From Orbaceae bacterium lpD04 (GTDB lineage Bacteria > Pseudomonadota > Gammaproteobacteria > Enterobacterales > Orbaceae), in the NCBI GenBank assembly GCA_036251935.1, contig CP133967.1, positions 1-64,000 on the forward strand: a DNA stretch of 64,000 bases, given 5' to 3'. The translations under genes were made by a program, and so were the position numbers. A model generated the notes under the pieces. It was not told where the DNA came from, ran no database searches, and saw nothing but the letters and a program-made list of their open reading frames with translations. Shown here in pieces: positions 1 to 9,192 of the stretch (within the stretch, counting starts at the first letter, position 1; the number at the start of each line of letters is the position of its first letter).

Positions 1-1
1 A

Positions 2-526
2 CAAAATCATGATGAGGCAATTACATTTTATCCTTATACTGGCGGTGTGGTTATTCGTGCTGGTGAAGTGCCGCAGTTGGGTGACGTTAGCCATAATCCT
101 TACCCTCAGCACTATGTAAATGTTAATGCGCTATTAAAAGCAGCCCGCTCGCCCGAGATTGGCTCATTAGGGTTTGGCTCAATTAATGGTGAAGTTCGTT
201 TTAATAATTGCAGCTCAAAAGAGTGGCAAAGCCGCTTTGATGATGTGATAGCCACCGATATTACTATTATTGATGAATCTGCTGATGATGGTGTCGGTAG
301 GCAAGATGATAAAACAAAAGCTATACGCCATAGTGTTAACACTGGCGAACTATGCCGCCATAGCGGACTATATTCGGCAACTATCAACGGTAAACTTGAG
401 GATCGTGAGCTTGCAAGTGGCTATATTGTGGCGCCGTTTCGGGATAGTGAAACGGGGAAAATTTATCGAGAGGTAACATGGCAACTGCTGCGCCGTGATG
501 ATGGTGGTGAGGTCTTTACCTACTAA
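2..526 (+). CDS. 3' end of unrecognised protein, possibly a T6SS-type effector (5' partial)
   Basis: The reading frame is open from the first bases of the window and ends at TAA 524-526, so only the last 174 residues are visible and the start lies outside. I do not recognise the family with certainty. The fragment has no membrane segment. Its tail contains GELCRHSGLYSATING and, further on, IYREVTWQLLRRDDGGEVFTY at the very end, a layout of short beta-prone strands. Seventy bases downstream begins a tandem array of secreted immunity-like proteins, so the simplest reading is the C-terminus of the toxin or effector that the array neutralises. That is inference from position only. It could instead be another immunity or adaptor protein of the same locus. 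Confidence 0.5.
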   Translation, partial: QNHDEAITFYPYTGGVVIRAGEVPQLGDVSHNPYPQHYVNVNALLKAARSPEIGSLGFGSINGEVRFNNCSSKEWQSRFDDVIATDITIIDESADDGVGRQDDKTKAIRHSVNTGELCRHSGLYSATINGKLEDRELASGYIVAPFRDSETGKIYREVTWQLLRRDDGGEVFTY

Positions 527-595
527 GCTTTAAGAGCAAAACAATCTGATTGGCTGTCATTCAAAGTTAATTACTTAAAATGTGGAATATTACTT

Positions 596-1654
596 ATGAT
601 TAAACAACTTATATTATTAACCAGCCTATTGGCTGTAGCATCAAGTCAGGCCACAGTACTTAATTACCAAACAGAGTGTATTGGCTCATACACTTTACAG
701 CTACCCGATAATATAGAGGTAGCACTCTACCCGACCGCAACATATTTGCAACCCAAATCAAAATATCCTATCTATTTTGCCGATGGCAAAAGAGCTTACT
801 CATCTATATTTAATTATAATAATTCATTTTTAATGATAACTAAGGAATGGAAAGATAGTAACCTATCATCAATTGTTAGCGATTTTAAAGAAGGTTTTAC
901 TAAAATGAAACAGGAAAATTTAGATAGTACAATGAACACCATTGAATCTAAAAATCAATTTGGCTATTATGCCGATTCTGGTTTTCGAGTTTCTTATGTA
1001 TCTTTTGATCGTATTTATACTTTTTATGCAAATAAACCTTATCAAGCAAAAGAAAAGAATTTTGAGTTTTATAAACAAAATGCAGAATCAATTATCAACG
1101 GATTTTCGACTCGAACACTATTCGAGGTACCCAAAATAGCTGGTAAATGTATTCCTTATGGTTTTGTTGCTGGTAACAACCCAAGCACACCGTTAAACCT
1201 TGGTGTATCATTTCGCCTTAATGACCATCCAGATGTGGTTATCACCTTTACTGAAAATACCCGCTCTTTTAGTGATGCATTAAAAAGTGATGCCAAAGCT
1301 GAGATGCAAGGTTTCTGGGATACTCGATATGACGCGAGCAATGATAATATTGCAGCCATTAAATTACTGGGTTTTCCTAAAAATAGAAGTATAACAATGG
1401 ATGGGCGAAGTGGTGTTGCTGGATTTGTTGAGGTGATCTACAAAGATAAATCGCCATCAGATTATGGCTATTATGCCGTAGTGGATTACTATTCACGAAA
1501 TGCTAAAAGTCAAAAGGATCATCCATGGCTACAGTTGTCGGTTGTTGGTAAAGCTAGCGAAGCAAAAGGCAAAACACCTTTAACCAAAGACGAGATTTAT
1601 GCCTTAGCTAAAACAATCGAGGCCTCAATTATGCGCCGCGATACCGAGCAGTAA
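596..1654 (+). CDS. Tli4-like secreted immunity protein, paralog 1 of 3
   Basis: 352-residue protein with a Sec signal peptide (MIKQLILLTSLLAVASSQAT, no lipobox) and so probably periplasmic. The mature N-terminus TECIGSYTLQLPDNIEV and the second-half start GKCIPYGFVAGNNPSTPLN followed by SFRLNDHPDV resemble, from memory, the N- and C-terminal domains of Tli4, the periplasmic immunity protein of the type VI phospholipase Tle4. Residues about 75-155 match neither downstream paralog, whereas residues 20-74 and 156-352 are nearly identical to them. The ATG at 596 follows a weak GGA, and the stop TAA shares its last A with the next start. The expected role is to protect the cell from a periplasm-acting lipase toxin. 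Family assignment is moderate; the paralogy is seen directly. Confidence 0.68.
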   Translation: MIKQLILLTSLLAVASSQATVLNYQTECIGSYTLQLPDNIEVALYPTATYLQPKSKYPIYFADGKRAYSSIFNYNNSFLMITKEWKDSNLSSIVSDFKEGFTKMKQENLDSTMNTIESKNQFGYYADSGFRVSYVSFDRIYTFYANKPYQAKEKNFEFYKQNAESIINGFSTRTLFEVPKIAGKCIPYGFVAGNNPSTPLNLGVSFRLNDHPDVVITFTENTRSFSDALKSDAKAEMQGFWDTRYDASNDNIAAIKLLGFPKNRSITMDGRSGVAGFVEVIYKDKSPSDYGYYAVVDYYSRNAKSQKDHPWLQLSVVGKASEAKGKTPLTKDEIYALAKTIEASIMRRDTEQ

Positions 1655-2721
1655 TGATGATGAAATGGATACGGGTATTTGTTGGTCTACTGGTTGTGGC
1701 ATCAAGTCAGGCGACTGCGCTTAATTACCAAACAGAATGTATTGCCTCATATACTTTACAACTACCCGATAATATTGAGGTGGCACTCTACCCGACTGCA
1801 ACATATTTACAACCAAAATCAAAATATCCTATCTATTTTGACGATGGTAAAAAAGCTTATTCATCTATATTTAATTATAATTATAATAAATTAATGATTA
1901 CCGATGATTATAAGGATGAAAAATTTTTAACGGAGCTTCTTAAGAATTTAAGTGATAGTTTTATTGATATAATAAATTATAATCCACAAGATGAGATTAA
2001 ATTAATTAATAATGATGATACCTCTCTAGGGTATTACAGTAATTTTGGTACAGATATAACATTTTTATTTGCTCATCGTATTTATACTTTTTATACCAAT
2101 GAATACTATCAAGGAATAGAGAGGGACTTCGCATTTTATAAACAAAATGCTGAATCAATTATCAACGGATTTTCGACTCGAAAACTATTCGAGGCGCCAC
2201 AAATAGCCGGTAAATGTATTCCTTATGGTTTTGTTGCCGGTAATAATCCAAGTACACCGTTAAACCTTGGTGTATCATTTCGCCTTAATGACCATCCCGA
2301 TGTGGTTGTCACCTTTACTGAAAATACCCGATCTTTTAGTGACGCCTTAAAAAGTGATGCCAAAGCCGAGATGCAAGGTTTCTGGGATACTCGATATGAC
2401 GCGAGCAATGATAATATTGCAGCTATTAAATTACTGGGTTTTCCTAAAAATAGAAGCATAAAAATGGATGGGCGAGACGGCGTTGCCGGATTTGTTGAGG
2501 TGATCTACAAAGATAAATCGCCATCAGATTATGGCTATTATGCGGTAGTGGATTACTATTCACGCAATGCTAAAAGTCAAAAGGATCATCCGTGGTTACA
2601 ACTGTCTGTTGTTGGCAAAGCTAGCGAAGCAAAAGGCAAAACACCTTTAACCAAAGACGAGATTTATAAATTAGCTAAAACAATCGAGGCCTCAATTATG
2701 CGCCGCGATACCGAGCAGTAA
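1654..2721 (+). CDS. Tli4-like secreted immunity protein, paralog 2 of 3
   Basis: 355-residue paralog of the preceding gene, starting inside its stop codon (TAATG, one-base overlap). Three in-frame ATGs follow each other (1654, 1657, 1660), so the exact start is uncertain. A signal peptide of about 21 residues ends at SSQATA. The conserved blocks TECIASYTLQLPDN, YSSIFNYN, FYKQNAESIINGFSTR and GKCIPYGFVAGNNPS are present. Residues about 77-150 are unrelated in detail to the same stretch of the other two copies and rich in Asn, Asp and Ile. The tight coupling suggests co-translation of all three copies. A different immunity specificity for each copy is inferred from the variable core. Confidence 0.68.
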   Translation: MMMKWIRVFVGLLVVASSQATALNYQTECIASYTLQLPDNIEVALYPTATYLQPKSKYPIYFDDGKKAYSSIFNYNYNKLMITDDYKDEKFLTELLKNLSDSFIDIINYNPQDEIKLINNDDTSLGYYSNFGTDITFLFAHRIYTFYTNEYYQGIERDFAFYKQNAESIINGFSTRKLFEAPQIAGKCIPYGFVAGNNPSTPLNLGVSFRLNDHPDVVVTFTENTRSFSDALKSDAKAEMQGFWDTRYDASNDNIAAIKLLGFPKNRSIKMDGRDGVAGFVEVIYKDKSPSDYGYYAVVDYYSRNAKSQKDHPWLQLSVVGKASEAKGKTPLTKDEIYKLAKTIEASIMRRDTEQ

Positions 2722-3785
2722 TGATGATAAAACGGATACTGGTATTTGTTGGTCTTCTGGTTGTGGCATCAAGCCAAGCCACAGCACTTAATTACCAAAC
2801 AGAGTGTATTGGCTCTTACACTTTACAACTACCCGATAATATTGAGGTAGCACTCTACCCGACCTCAACATATTTACAACCCAAATCAAAAAATCCTATC
2901 TATTTTGACGATGGCAAAAGAACTTACTCATCTATATTTAATTATAATAAAAATAGATTAATCATTACTCATTTTTTTAATGATAAAAACGTATTAAACA
3001 AGATAGTCAATGACACTCTAGCTGATAATAACAAAATTAAAATTGAGTATATTGATGATTCAGTTAATTTATTTAATGATCATGATTTATTAAGTTTCTA
3101 CTCAAATAAAGCATCAGAAGTTATTTATATTAAAAATAATAGAATCTATAATTTTTATACAGAAAAAAGATATCAAGGAATAGAGAGGGACTTCGCGTTT
3201 TATAAACAAAATGCTGAATCAATTATCAACGGTTTTTCGACTCGAACACTATTCGAGGTGCCACAAATAGCCGGTAAATGTATTCCTTATGGTTTTGTTG
3301 CCGGTAATAATCCAAGTACACCGTTAAACCTTGGTGTATCATTTCGCCTTAATGATCATCCCGATGTGGTTGTCACCTTTACTGAAAATACCCGATCTTT
3401 TAGTGACGCCTTAAAAAGTGATGCCAAAGCTGAAATGCAAGGTTTTTGGGATACTCGATATGATGCGAGCAATGATAATATTGCAGCTATTAAATTACTG
3501 GGTTTTCCTAAAAATAGAAGCATAACAATGGATGGGCGAGACGGCGTTGCCGGATTTGTCGAGGTGATCTATAAAGATAAATCGCCATCAGATTATGGCT
3601 ATTATGCGGTAGTCGATTACTATTCGCGCAATGCTAAAAGTCAAAAGGATCACCCGTGGTTACAATTGTCGGTTATTGGCAAAGCTAGCGAAGCAAAAGG
3701 CAAAACGCCTTTAACCAAAGACGAGATTTATGCCTTAGCTAAAACAATCGAGGCCTCAATTATGCGCCGCGATACCGAGCAGTAA
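2721..3785 (+). CDS. Tli4-like secreted immunity protein, paralog 3 of 3
   Basis: 354-residue third paralog, again beginning in the stop codon of the gene before it. Signal peptide MMIKRILVFVGLLVVASSQA. The C-terminal half (from about residue 157) is almost identical to paralog 2, including the RDFAFYKQNAESI block and the closing IMRRDTEQ. The N-terminal 20-74 segment is also conserved. The central segment (about 76-155) is unique and very rich in Asn, Asp, Lys and Ile. The near identity of flanking DNA between copies points to recent tandem duplication or gene conversion, with the core diverging or being swapped. Cysteines in TEC and GKC are kept in all three copies and could form a disulfide. 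Confidence 0.68.
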   Translation: MMIKRILVFVGLLVVASSQATALNYQTECIGSYTLQLPDNIEVALYPTSTYLQPKSKNPIYFDDGKRTYSSIFNYNKNRLIITHFFNDKNVLNKIVNDTLADNNKIKIEYIDDSVNLFNDHDLLSFYSNKASEVIYIKNNRIYNFYTEKRYQGIERDFAFYKQNAESIINGFSTRTLFEVPQIAGKCIPYGFVAGNNPSTPLNLGVSFRLNDHPDVVVTFTENTRSFSDALKSDAKAEMQGFWDTRYDASNDNIAAIKLLGFPKNRSITMDGRDGVAGFVEVIYKDKSPSDYGYYAVVDYYSRNAKSQKDHPWLQLSVIGKASEAKGKTPLTKDEIYALAKTIEASIMRRDTEQ

Positions 3786-4205
3786 TGATGATAAAACGGA
3801 TACGGGTATTTGTTGGCCTACTGGCTGTGGCATCAAGTCAGGCGACTATGATTATTATTCAATAGATGGAAATAATTTTAATTTATATAATTATTCCATT
3901 GAAAATAAATCAAAGTTAGCACATGCAAACTTCGCCGGTCACTATTTAGTTTCTACTTACGGATGTGGGGGTAGCGTTATTTGTGGGGATATAAAAAAAT
4001 TTATTAACAAATAATAATACAGTATTACCCAATACTTATTTGACTGAAGATAATTCTGGTGAAAATGAATCTTTATAGACAAAAATACGATTGAGCCACT
4101 AATTTTTGCACCTATCTGGAGATAGATTTTACGAAGAAAGGGAATAAATATAATGGAGCATAACTTTATGTAGAAAATAATAAAATTGCTTTCTATTATA
4201 AATAA
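3785..4205 (+). pseudogene. Decayed fourth array member: paralog signal peptide on an unrelated, broken secreted-protein gene
   Basis: The stop of paralog 3 overlaps an ATG at 3785 that encodes the same signal peptide (MMIKRIRVFVGLLAVASSQA), but this frame ends at TAG 3863-3865 after 26 residues. At the junction (about 3847) the coding potential shifts by one frame and reads to TAA 4012-4014. That segment contains NFAGHYLVSTYGCGGSVICG, which recalls a family of small uncharacterised periplasmic proteins with an N-F-A-G-H-Y and G-C-G motif. Further pieces in other frames (for example LYVENNKIAFYYK ending at 4205) look like its degraded remainder. I read this as a pseudogene created by recombination of the array's 5' end onto a different gene. 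A sequencing error could account for one frameshift but not for all of them. Confidence 0.5.
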
Positions 4206-4371
4206 TCAACATTAATATATTAAATACATCAACAAATAAAAGACAATACTCTAGCTGGAAAAACAAAACACTGATAACTATAAGTAAAAAAATAAGTTGT
4301 TAACTTTCACGCTGTTAACTATCCCTTTCAATCAAAATATCATAACCATGTAAAATTATTATTTAAACAGC

Positions 4372-4405
4372 TTGACAAAAAATCATTGGACTAGTTTAAT
4401 AGTAC
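4372..4405 (+). promoter_or_regulatory. trp promoter with overlapping TrpR operator
   Basis: A -35 TTGACA (4372-4377) and a -10 TTTAAT (4395-4400) are separated by 17 bp. The -10 lies inside GGACTAGTTTAATAGTAC (4388-4405), which matches the E. coli trp operator at 15 of 18 positions and is nearly palindromic. As in E. coli, bound TrpR would exclude RNA polymerase when tryptophan is plentiful. The trpL leader starts 25 bp further on. Confidence 0.85.
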
Positions 4406-4430
4406 AAAATAATTTTATGATAATTTAAAA

Positions 4431-4487
4431 ATGAAAAATTTAATCTCTGTTGTATTTTCTTGGTGGCGCGTTACTTATATCGGGTAA
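4431..4487 (+). CDS. trpL: trp operon leader peptide
   Basis: An 18-residue peptide, MKNLISVVFSWWRVTYIG, with two adjacent tryptophan codons (4461-4466) and a stop inside the attenuator fold. Its role is regulatory: ribosome stalling at the Trp codons decides which hairpin forms in the leader RNA. It is too short for ordinary gene calling. Position between the trp promoter and trpE, the tandem Trp codons and the downstream terminator identify it. No strong Shine-Dalgarno sequence is visible. Confidence 0.88.
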   Translation: MKNLISVVFSWWRVTYIG

Positions 4488-4543
4488 TGTGCTTTTTTTG
4501 TTATATAAAGAAAATTCACCAGCCCGCAATAGCGGGTTTTTTT
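4466..4543 (+). terminator. trp attenuator (1:2, 2:3 and 3:4 pairings visible)
   Basis: The 3:4 terminator is CCCGC (4523-4527), loop AATA, GCGGG (4532-4536), then seven T. The protector 1:2 stem pairs GCGCGTTAC (4466-4474), which begins in the last Trp codon, with GTAATGTGC (4484-4492) over nine positions including two G-U pairs. An antiterminator can form between CGGG (4481-4484) and CCCG (4523-4526), using up the 5' arm of the terminator. This is the same logic as the E. coli trp leader: stalling at the Trp codons frees segment 2 and lets trpE be transcribed. Confidence 0.85.
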
Positions 4544-4574
4544 ATACGATTAATATCAATTAGGAAATAATAAA

Positions 4575-6128
4575 ATGCCTAAATTACAACAGTTCAAACA
4601 GTCAATTCGTTACCACAATGACCCAACTGAAATATTTAATCAGCTATGTGCAAATCGCCCCGCCACGCTATTATTAGAATCAGCTGAAATCGATAATAAA
4701 CAAGGTATTAAAAGTGTTATGATTATCGATAGTGCGCTGCGCATTACCGCCTTAAATACTCAAGTAACTATCACAGCTTTAACCGAAAATGGCTTGGCTT
4801 TATTGCCTTTGCTCGCAAACTCTTTCTCACATAACGTCACTAAACAATTAACCGATAACGTACTAATTCTTGATTTTCCGGCAATTGATAATATACAAGA
4901 TGAAGATTCAAGGCTTAAGTCATTATCAGTTTTTGACGCGTTACGTCATATCTTAACCTTAGTATCAATTGCTGATGATGTTGAAAACGATGCCATTTTT
5001 TTAGGGGGCTTATTTGGTTATGATTTAGTTGCCGGCTTTGAAAATCTACCCAAATTACCGACGCAGCAGCGCTGCCCTGATTACTGCTTTTACTTAGCAG
5101 AAACACTACTTGAGATGAACCATAAAACACAAACTGCCACATTAAAATCAAGTTTATTTATCGCCAATCACCAAGAAGCGCTGCGCTTAAAACATCGATT
5201 AACCGAACTTGAACAGCAGCTTAGCAAGCCAATTAAAGCCATTAAGCATCAATCTTTAACCAAAGCGGACTTAGCTTGTAATTTAAATGATGATGACTTC
5301 AATACCATTGTTAAAAAAATGCAAGATGCCATACAGCAAGGTGAAATATTCCAAGCCGTGCCATCAAGGCGCTTTAAGCTACCCTGCCCTGAGCCGTTAT
5401 CAGCCTACAATACCTTAAAACAAAGTAACCCTAGCCCTTATATGTTTTATATGCAAGATCACGATTTCACCTTATTTGGTGCCTCGCCTGAAAGTGCATT
5501 AAAGTACAGTAAAGAGAGCAATCAAGTCGAAATTTATCCAATTGCTGGTACCCGCCCACGTGGCTTAAATGCAGGAGGCGATATCGATTACGATCTTGAT
5601 AGTCGACTCGAACTTGAAATGCGCACCGATAAAAAAGAGCTCGCCGAACATTTGATGTTAGTTGATTTAGCGCGCAATGACTTAGCGCGTATTTGCATAC
5701 CGGGAAGCCGCTACACCAAAGAGCTGCTAAAAGTCGATCGTTACTCATTTGTCATGCATTTAGTTTCGCGCGTTGTTGGTCAACTGCGTTCAGATTTAGA
5801 TGCGCTACATGCCTATCAAGCAACCATGAATATGGGCACCTTAACTGGAGCCCCTAAAGTACGTGCAATGCAGCTGATTGCTGAATCTGAAAAAACACGT
5901 CGCGGCAGTTATGGCGGCGCAATTGGTTACCTAACGGCCAATGGCGATTTAGATACCTGCATCGTTATTCGTAGCGCATATGTCGAAGATGGCGTTGCAA
6001 CCGTGCAAGCTGGGGGCGGCGTGGTACTTGATTCTGATCCACAAGCCGAAGCAGATGAAACGCGCAATAAAGCGCGCGCAGTGATCAGAGCAATTATTAA
6101 AGCACACAATGCGGAAGGAACATTCTAA
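4575..6128 (+). CDS. trpE: Anthranilate synthase component I
   Basis: 517 residues, the usual TrpE length. It converts chorismate to anthranilate using ammonia delivered by the TrpG domain of the next gene. The N-terminal LLLESAEI motif belongs to the tryptophan feedback site. The C-terminal chorismate-binding domain shows [37 protein letters not shown] and GGAIGYL. AGGAAA (4561-4566) precedes the ATG. The stop TAA shares its final A with the trpGD start, so the two subunits of the complex are probably translationally coupled. Expression is controlled by the operator and attenuator just upstream. Confidence 0.97.
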   Translation: MPKLQQFKQSIRYHNDPTEIFNQLCANRPATLLLESAEIDNKQGIKSVMIIDSALRITALNTQVTITALTENGLALLPLLANSFSHNVTKQLTDNVLILDFPAIDNIQDEDSRLKSLSVFDALRHILTLVSIADDVENDAIFLGGLFGYDLVAGFENLPKLPTQQRCPDYCFYLAETLLEMNHKTQTATLKSSLFIANHQEALRLKHRLTELEQQLSKPIKAIKHQSLTKADLACNLNDDDFNTIVKKMQDAIQQGEIFQAVPSRRFKLPCPEPLSAYNTLKQSNPSPYMFYMQDHDFTLFGASPESALKYSKESNQVEIYPIAGTRPRGLNAGGDIDYDLDSRLELEMRTDKKELAEHLMLVDLARNDLARICIPGSRYTKELLKVDRYSFVMHLVSRVVGQLRSDLDALHAYQATMNMGTLTGAPKVRAMQLIAESEKTRRGSYGGAIGYLTANGDLDTCIVIRSAYVEDGVATVQAGGGVVLDSDPQAEADETRNKARAVIRAIIKAHNAEGTF

Positions 6129-7777
6129 TGGCAAATATCCTATTTTTAGATAATATTGACTCGTTTACCTATAACTTGGTCGATCAGCTTCGATATAGTG
6201 GGCATCATGTGACAATTTATCGCAATACCCTGCCTGCGGATTTGATTATTGAAAAATTATCCCAGCTAACAAACCCAATTCTATTTTTATCACCAGGGCC
6301 TGGCGCGCCAAGCCAGGCTGGCTGTATGCCTGAGTTATTACAACGTTTAAAAGGTCAACTGCCAATTATTGGCATCTGCCTTGGTCATCAAGCGATTGTT
6401 GAATCATATGGCGGCACCATTGTACCAGCCGGTGATATTTTACATGGCAAAGCGTCACTGATTAAACATGATGGCAAGCAGATGTTTAAAGGTTTACCTA
6501 ATCCATTACCCGTTGCTCGCTACCACTCGCTTAAAGGGGAGAATATTCCAGCTTCGCTTACCATTAATGCGATGTTTGATAATATTGTTATGGCAGTTAG
6601 AAATGATCATGACCGAATATATGGTTTTCAATTCCACCCAGAGTCAATTCTAACCATTAATGGTGTACAGCTACTCAACCAAACCATTGAATGTGCACTA
6701 GCTACGCCCGATGTATTAACGTCTCAAGCTGTGGCTGAAAAAGAGCAGAAAACAGCGGCACAAACCAGTGAAAAAATCATTCAACCGATTTTAGATAAGC
6801 TCTACCAAGGTACAGCTCTTGAGCAAGATGAAAGCCAAATTTTATTTACCCAAATTATTAACGGCAAACTACAACCGACAACCCTTGCAACAGCAATTAT
6901 TAGTATGAAAGTGCGCGGTGAGCAGCCACAAGAAATCGCTGGCGCAGCAAGTGCATTACTGAATAATGCCGATAGTTTTAGAACGCCGGATTATGACTTT
7001 ACCGATATTGTTGGCACTGGTGGTGATGGCACAAATAGTATTAATATCTCAACTGCTAGTGCTTTTGTCGCCGCGAGTATGGGCTTTAAAGTTGCCAAAC
7101 ACGGTAATCGCGGCGTCTCGAGCAAGTCGGGCTCATCAGATGTGCTTGCGGCATTAGGGATCAAACTCAATATGTCTGCCGATATTGCGCGCCAAGCACT
7201 TGATGAGCTTGGGATCTGCTTTTTATTTGCTCAGCAATATCACTCTGGTTTCCGCCATGCGGCGCCGATCCGCCAGCAGCTAAAAACGCGCACTATTTTT
7301 AACATTTTAGGGCCATTGATTAACCCCGCTAAACCAAAGCGTATTTTACTAGGCGTTTATCATCGTGATTTATTAAAACCAATTGCACAAACGCTTGTAA
7401 TGCTAGGCTATGAGCATGCTATTGTGGTTTATGGTGATGGCATGGATGAAGTGGCGATCCATGGTACAACTGACGTTGCCGAAGTCGTTAATGGCCAGGT
7501 TAGCTATTATAGCGTAACCCCACAAGACTTTGGGCTTAACCGCCACACATTAAAAGAGATTGAAGGCGGGACACCTGAACAAAACCGTGATAGCTTAATG
7601 GCTATTTTACAAGGTCACGGCCAAGTCGCTCATAATGCAGCAATCGCCGCAAATGTCGCCATGCTAATGAAACTATTTGGCCATAATGACTTAAAAGTAA
7701 ATGCAAAGCAGGCACTCAATATAATGCGAACAGGTAAACCTTATCAATTATTATCTACACTGGCACAGCGAGGTTAA
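6128..7777 (+). CDS. trpGD: Fused anthranilate synthase glutaminase / anthranilate phosphoribosyltransferase
   Basis: 549 residues in two domains. Residues 1 to about 195 are a class I glutamine amidotransferase with [10 protein letters not shown], the nucleophile Cys in GICLGHQA, and the His/Glu pair in FQFHPES. From about residue 220 onward is the phosphoribosyltransferase that joins anthranilate to PRPP, with the glycine-rich [15 protein letters not shown] loop and [16 protein letters not shown]. The fusion is the enteric arrangement (E. coli TrpD). The gene starts in the trpE stop codon, and trpCF follows two bases after its stop. Confidence 0.96.
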   Translation: MANILFLDNIDSFTYNLVDQLRYSGHHVTIYRNTLPADLIIEKLSQLTNPILFLSPGPGAPSQAGCMPELLQRLKGQLPIIGICLGHQAIVESYGGTIVPAGDILHGKASLIKHDGKQMFKGLPNPLPVARYHSLKGENIPASLTINAMFDNIVMAVRNDHDRIYGFQFHPESILTINGVQLLNQTIECALATPDVLTSQAVAEKEQKTAAQTSEKIIQPILDKLYQGTALEQDESQILFTQIINGKLQPTTLATAIISMKVRGEQPQEIAGAASALLNNADSFRTPDYDFTDIVGTGGDGTNSINISTASAFVAASMGFKVAKHGNRGVSSKSGSSDVLAALGIKLNMSADIARQALDELGICFLFAQQYHSGFRHAAPIRQQLKTRTIFNILGPLINPAKPKRILLGVYHRDLLKPIAQTLVMLGYEHAIVVYGDGMDEVAIHGTTDVAEVVNGQVSYYSVTPQDFGLNRHTLKEIEGGTPEQNRDSLMAILQGHGQVAHNAAIAANVAMLMKLFGHNDLKVNAKQALNIMRTGKPYQLLSTLAQRG

Positions 7778-7779
7778 TT

Positions 7780-9177
7780 ATGGCAATCGAATCATTAATC
7801 GAGAATGTTGAAATGGCAACAGTATTAAAAAAAATCATTGCCGACAAAGCGATTTGGTTAACCGCTCGCCAAGTAGCGCAGCCACTATCAAGCTTTAAAG
7901 ATAGTTTACAGCCAAGTGATCGGGATTTTTACCGCGCCTTAACCGACAGTAAAAGTGTGTTTATTTTAGAGTGTAAAAAGGCATCGCCATCAAAGGGTTT
8001 AATTCGTGATGATTTTAATCCAAAGGACATTGCTAAAATATACGACCGCCATGCTAATGCAATTTCAGTATTAACCGATGAAAAATACTTTCAAGGTAGC
8101 TTTAATTTTTTACCGATCGCCAAGCAGCATACGCATCAACCGATTTTGTGTAAAGATTTTATTATTGATGAATACCAAGTCTATTTAGCGCGTTATTATC
8201 AAGCCGATGCCATCTTGCTTATGCTTTCGGTACTAAGTGATGATGAATATTTAGTGCTTAGTAAACTTGCCCACAGCCTGAATATGGGCGTATTAACAGA
8301 AGCAAGTACCGAGCATGAAGTTTTACGGGCCATAGCGCTTAACGCCAAAGTGATTGGTATTAATAACCGTAACTTACGCGATTTAACCGTTGATCTTGAT
8401 CGCGTCAAACAACTTGCACCACAAATTCCAGATGATCGCATTATCATAAGTGAATCAGGTATTTATACCCATAACCAAATTTTGGAATTAAGCCATTATG
8501 CTGATGGATTTTTAATTGGCAGCGCACTGATGTCAGAAGATGATTTAGAGCTTGCTATTCGTAAAGTGATGTTAGGTGAAAATAAAGTATGCGGCTTAAC
8601 TCAAAAAGAAGATGCACTTGCCGCTTATCAGGCTGGTAGTGTCTACGGCGGACTTATTTTTGTGCCAAGCTCACCGCGCTATATTGAGCCAATTAAAGCG
8701 CGAAGTGTAATGTCAGGGGCTAAGCTCAATTGGGTTGGCGTTTTTAGAAATGAGCCATTAGCAAATCTAATAAATATCGCAACCTCACTGAATTTATTTG
8801 CCGTACAATTACATGGCGATGAAGATGCCAATTATATCGCAAACTTACGGGCTCAGTTACCAAAATCATGTCAAATATGGCAAGCAATAACGATTAAAGA
8901 TAGCATTCCCGATCACCAAAACCCATTGGTTAACCGTTATCTATTCGACCAAGGTTGCGGCGGAACAGGTAAAGCATTTAACTGGCAATTGTTAACTAAT
9001 CAATCATTAGAAAACGTAATGTTAGCGGGCGGAATTAATCCACAAAATGCCAAACAAGCAATACAAACAGGCGTTATTGGGCTTGATGTTAACTCTGGTG
9101 TTGAAAAATCACCAGGCATAAAAGATCACGATAAAATTAAACAGTTATTCTCAATATTAAGCAATTATCCGTATTAA
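7780..9177 (+). CDS. trpCF: Fused indole-3-glycerol-phosphate synthase / phosphoribosylanthranilate isomerase
   Basis: 465 residues, two TIM-barrel enzymes in one chain. The N-terminal synthase has ILECKKASPSKG and ILCKDFIID, and the C-terminal isomerase starts near KVCGLTQKEDA and has LHGDED, GGTGKAFNW and LAGGINPQN. They catalyse the second-from-last two steps before tryptophan synthase. AGG at 7771-7773 supports ATG 7780, but the E. coli protein aligns from an internal ATG at 7813 (MATVLKKIIADKAIW), so the first eleven residues could be dispensable or untranslated. Confidence 0.95.
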   Translation: MAIESLIENVEMATVLKKIIADKAIWLTARQVAQPLSSFKDSLQPSDRDFYRALTDSKSVFILECKKASPSKGLIRDDFNPKDIAKIYDRHANAISVLTDEKYFQGSFNFLPIAKQHTHQPILCKDFIIDEYQVYLARYYQADAILLMLSVLSDDEYLVLSKLAHSLNMGVLTEASTEHEVLRAIALNAKVIGINNRNLRDLTVDLDRVKQLAPQIPDDRIIISESGIYTHNQILELSHYADGFLIGSALMSEDDLELAIRKVMLGENKVCGLTQKEDALAAYQAGSVYGGLIFVPSSPRYIEPIKARSVMSGAKLNWVGVFRNEPLANLINIATSLNLFAVQLHGDEDANYIANLRAQLPKSCQIWQAITIKDSIPDHQNPLVNRYLFDQGCGGTGKAFNWQLLTNQSLENVMLAGGINPQNAKQAIQTGVIGLDVNSGVEKSPGIKDHDKIKQLFSILSNYPY

Positions 9178-9192
9178 AAAAGGGAAAGTATT

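Noticed and set aside
270-476. Overlapping 68-codon frame in the first gene
   Set aside because: It lies inside the longer partial frame, has no ribosome site and no conserved features.
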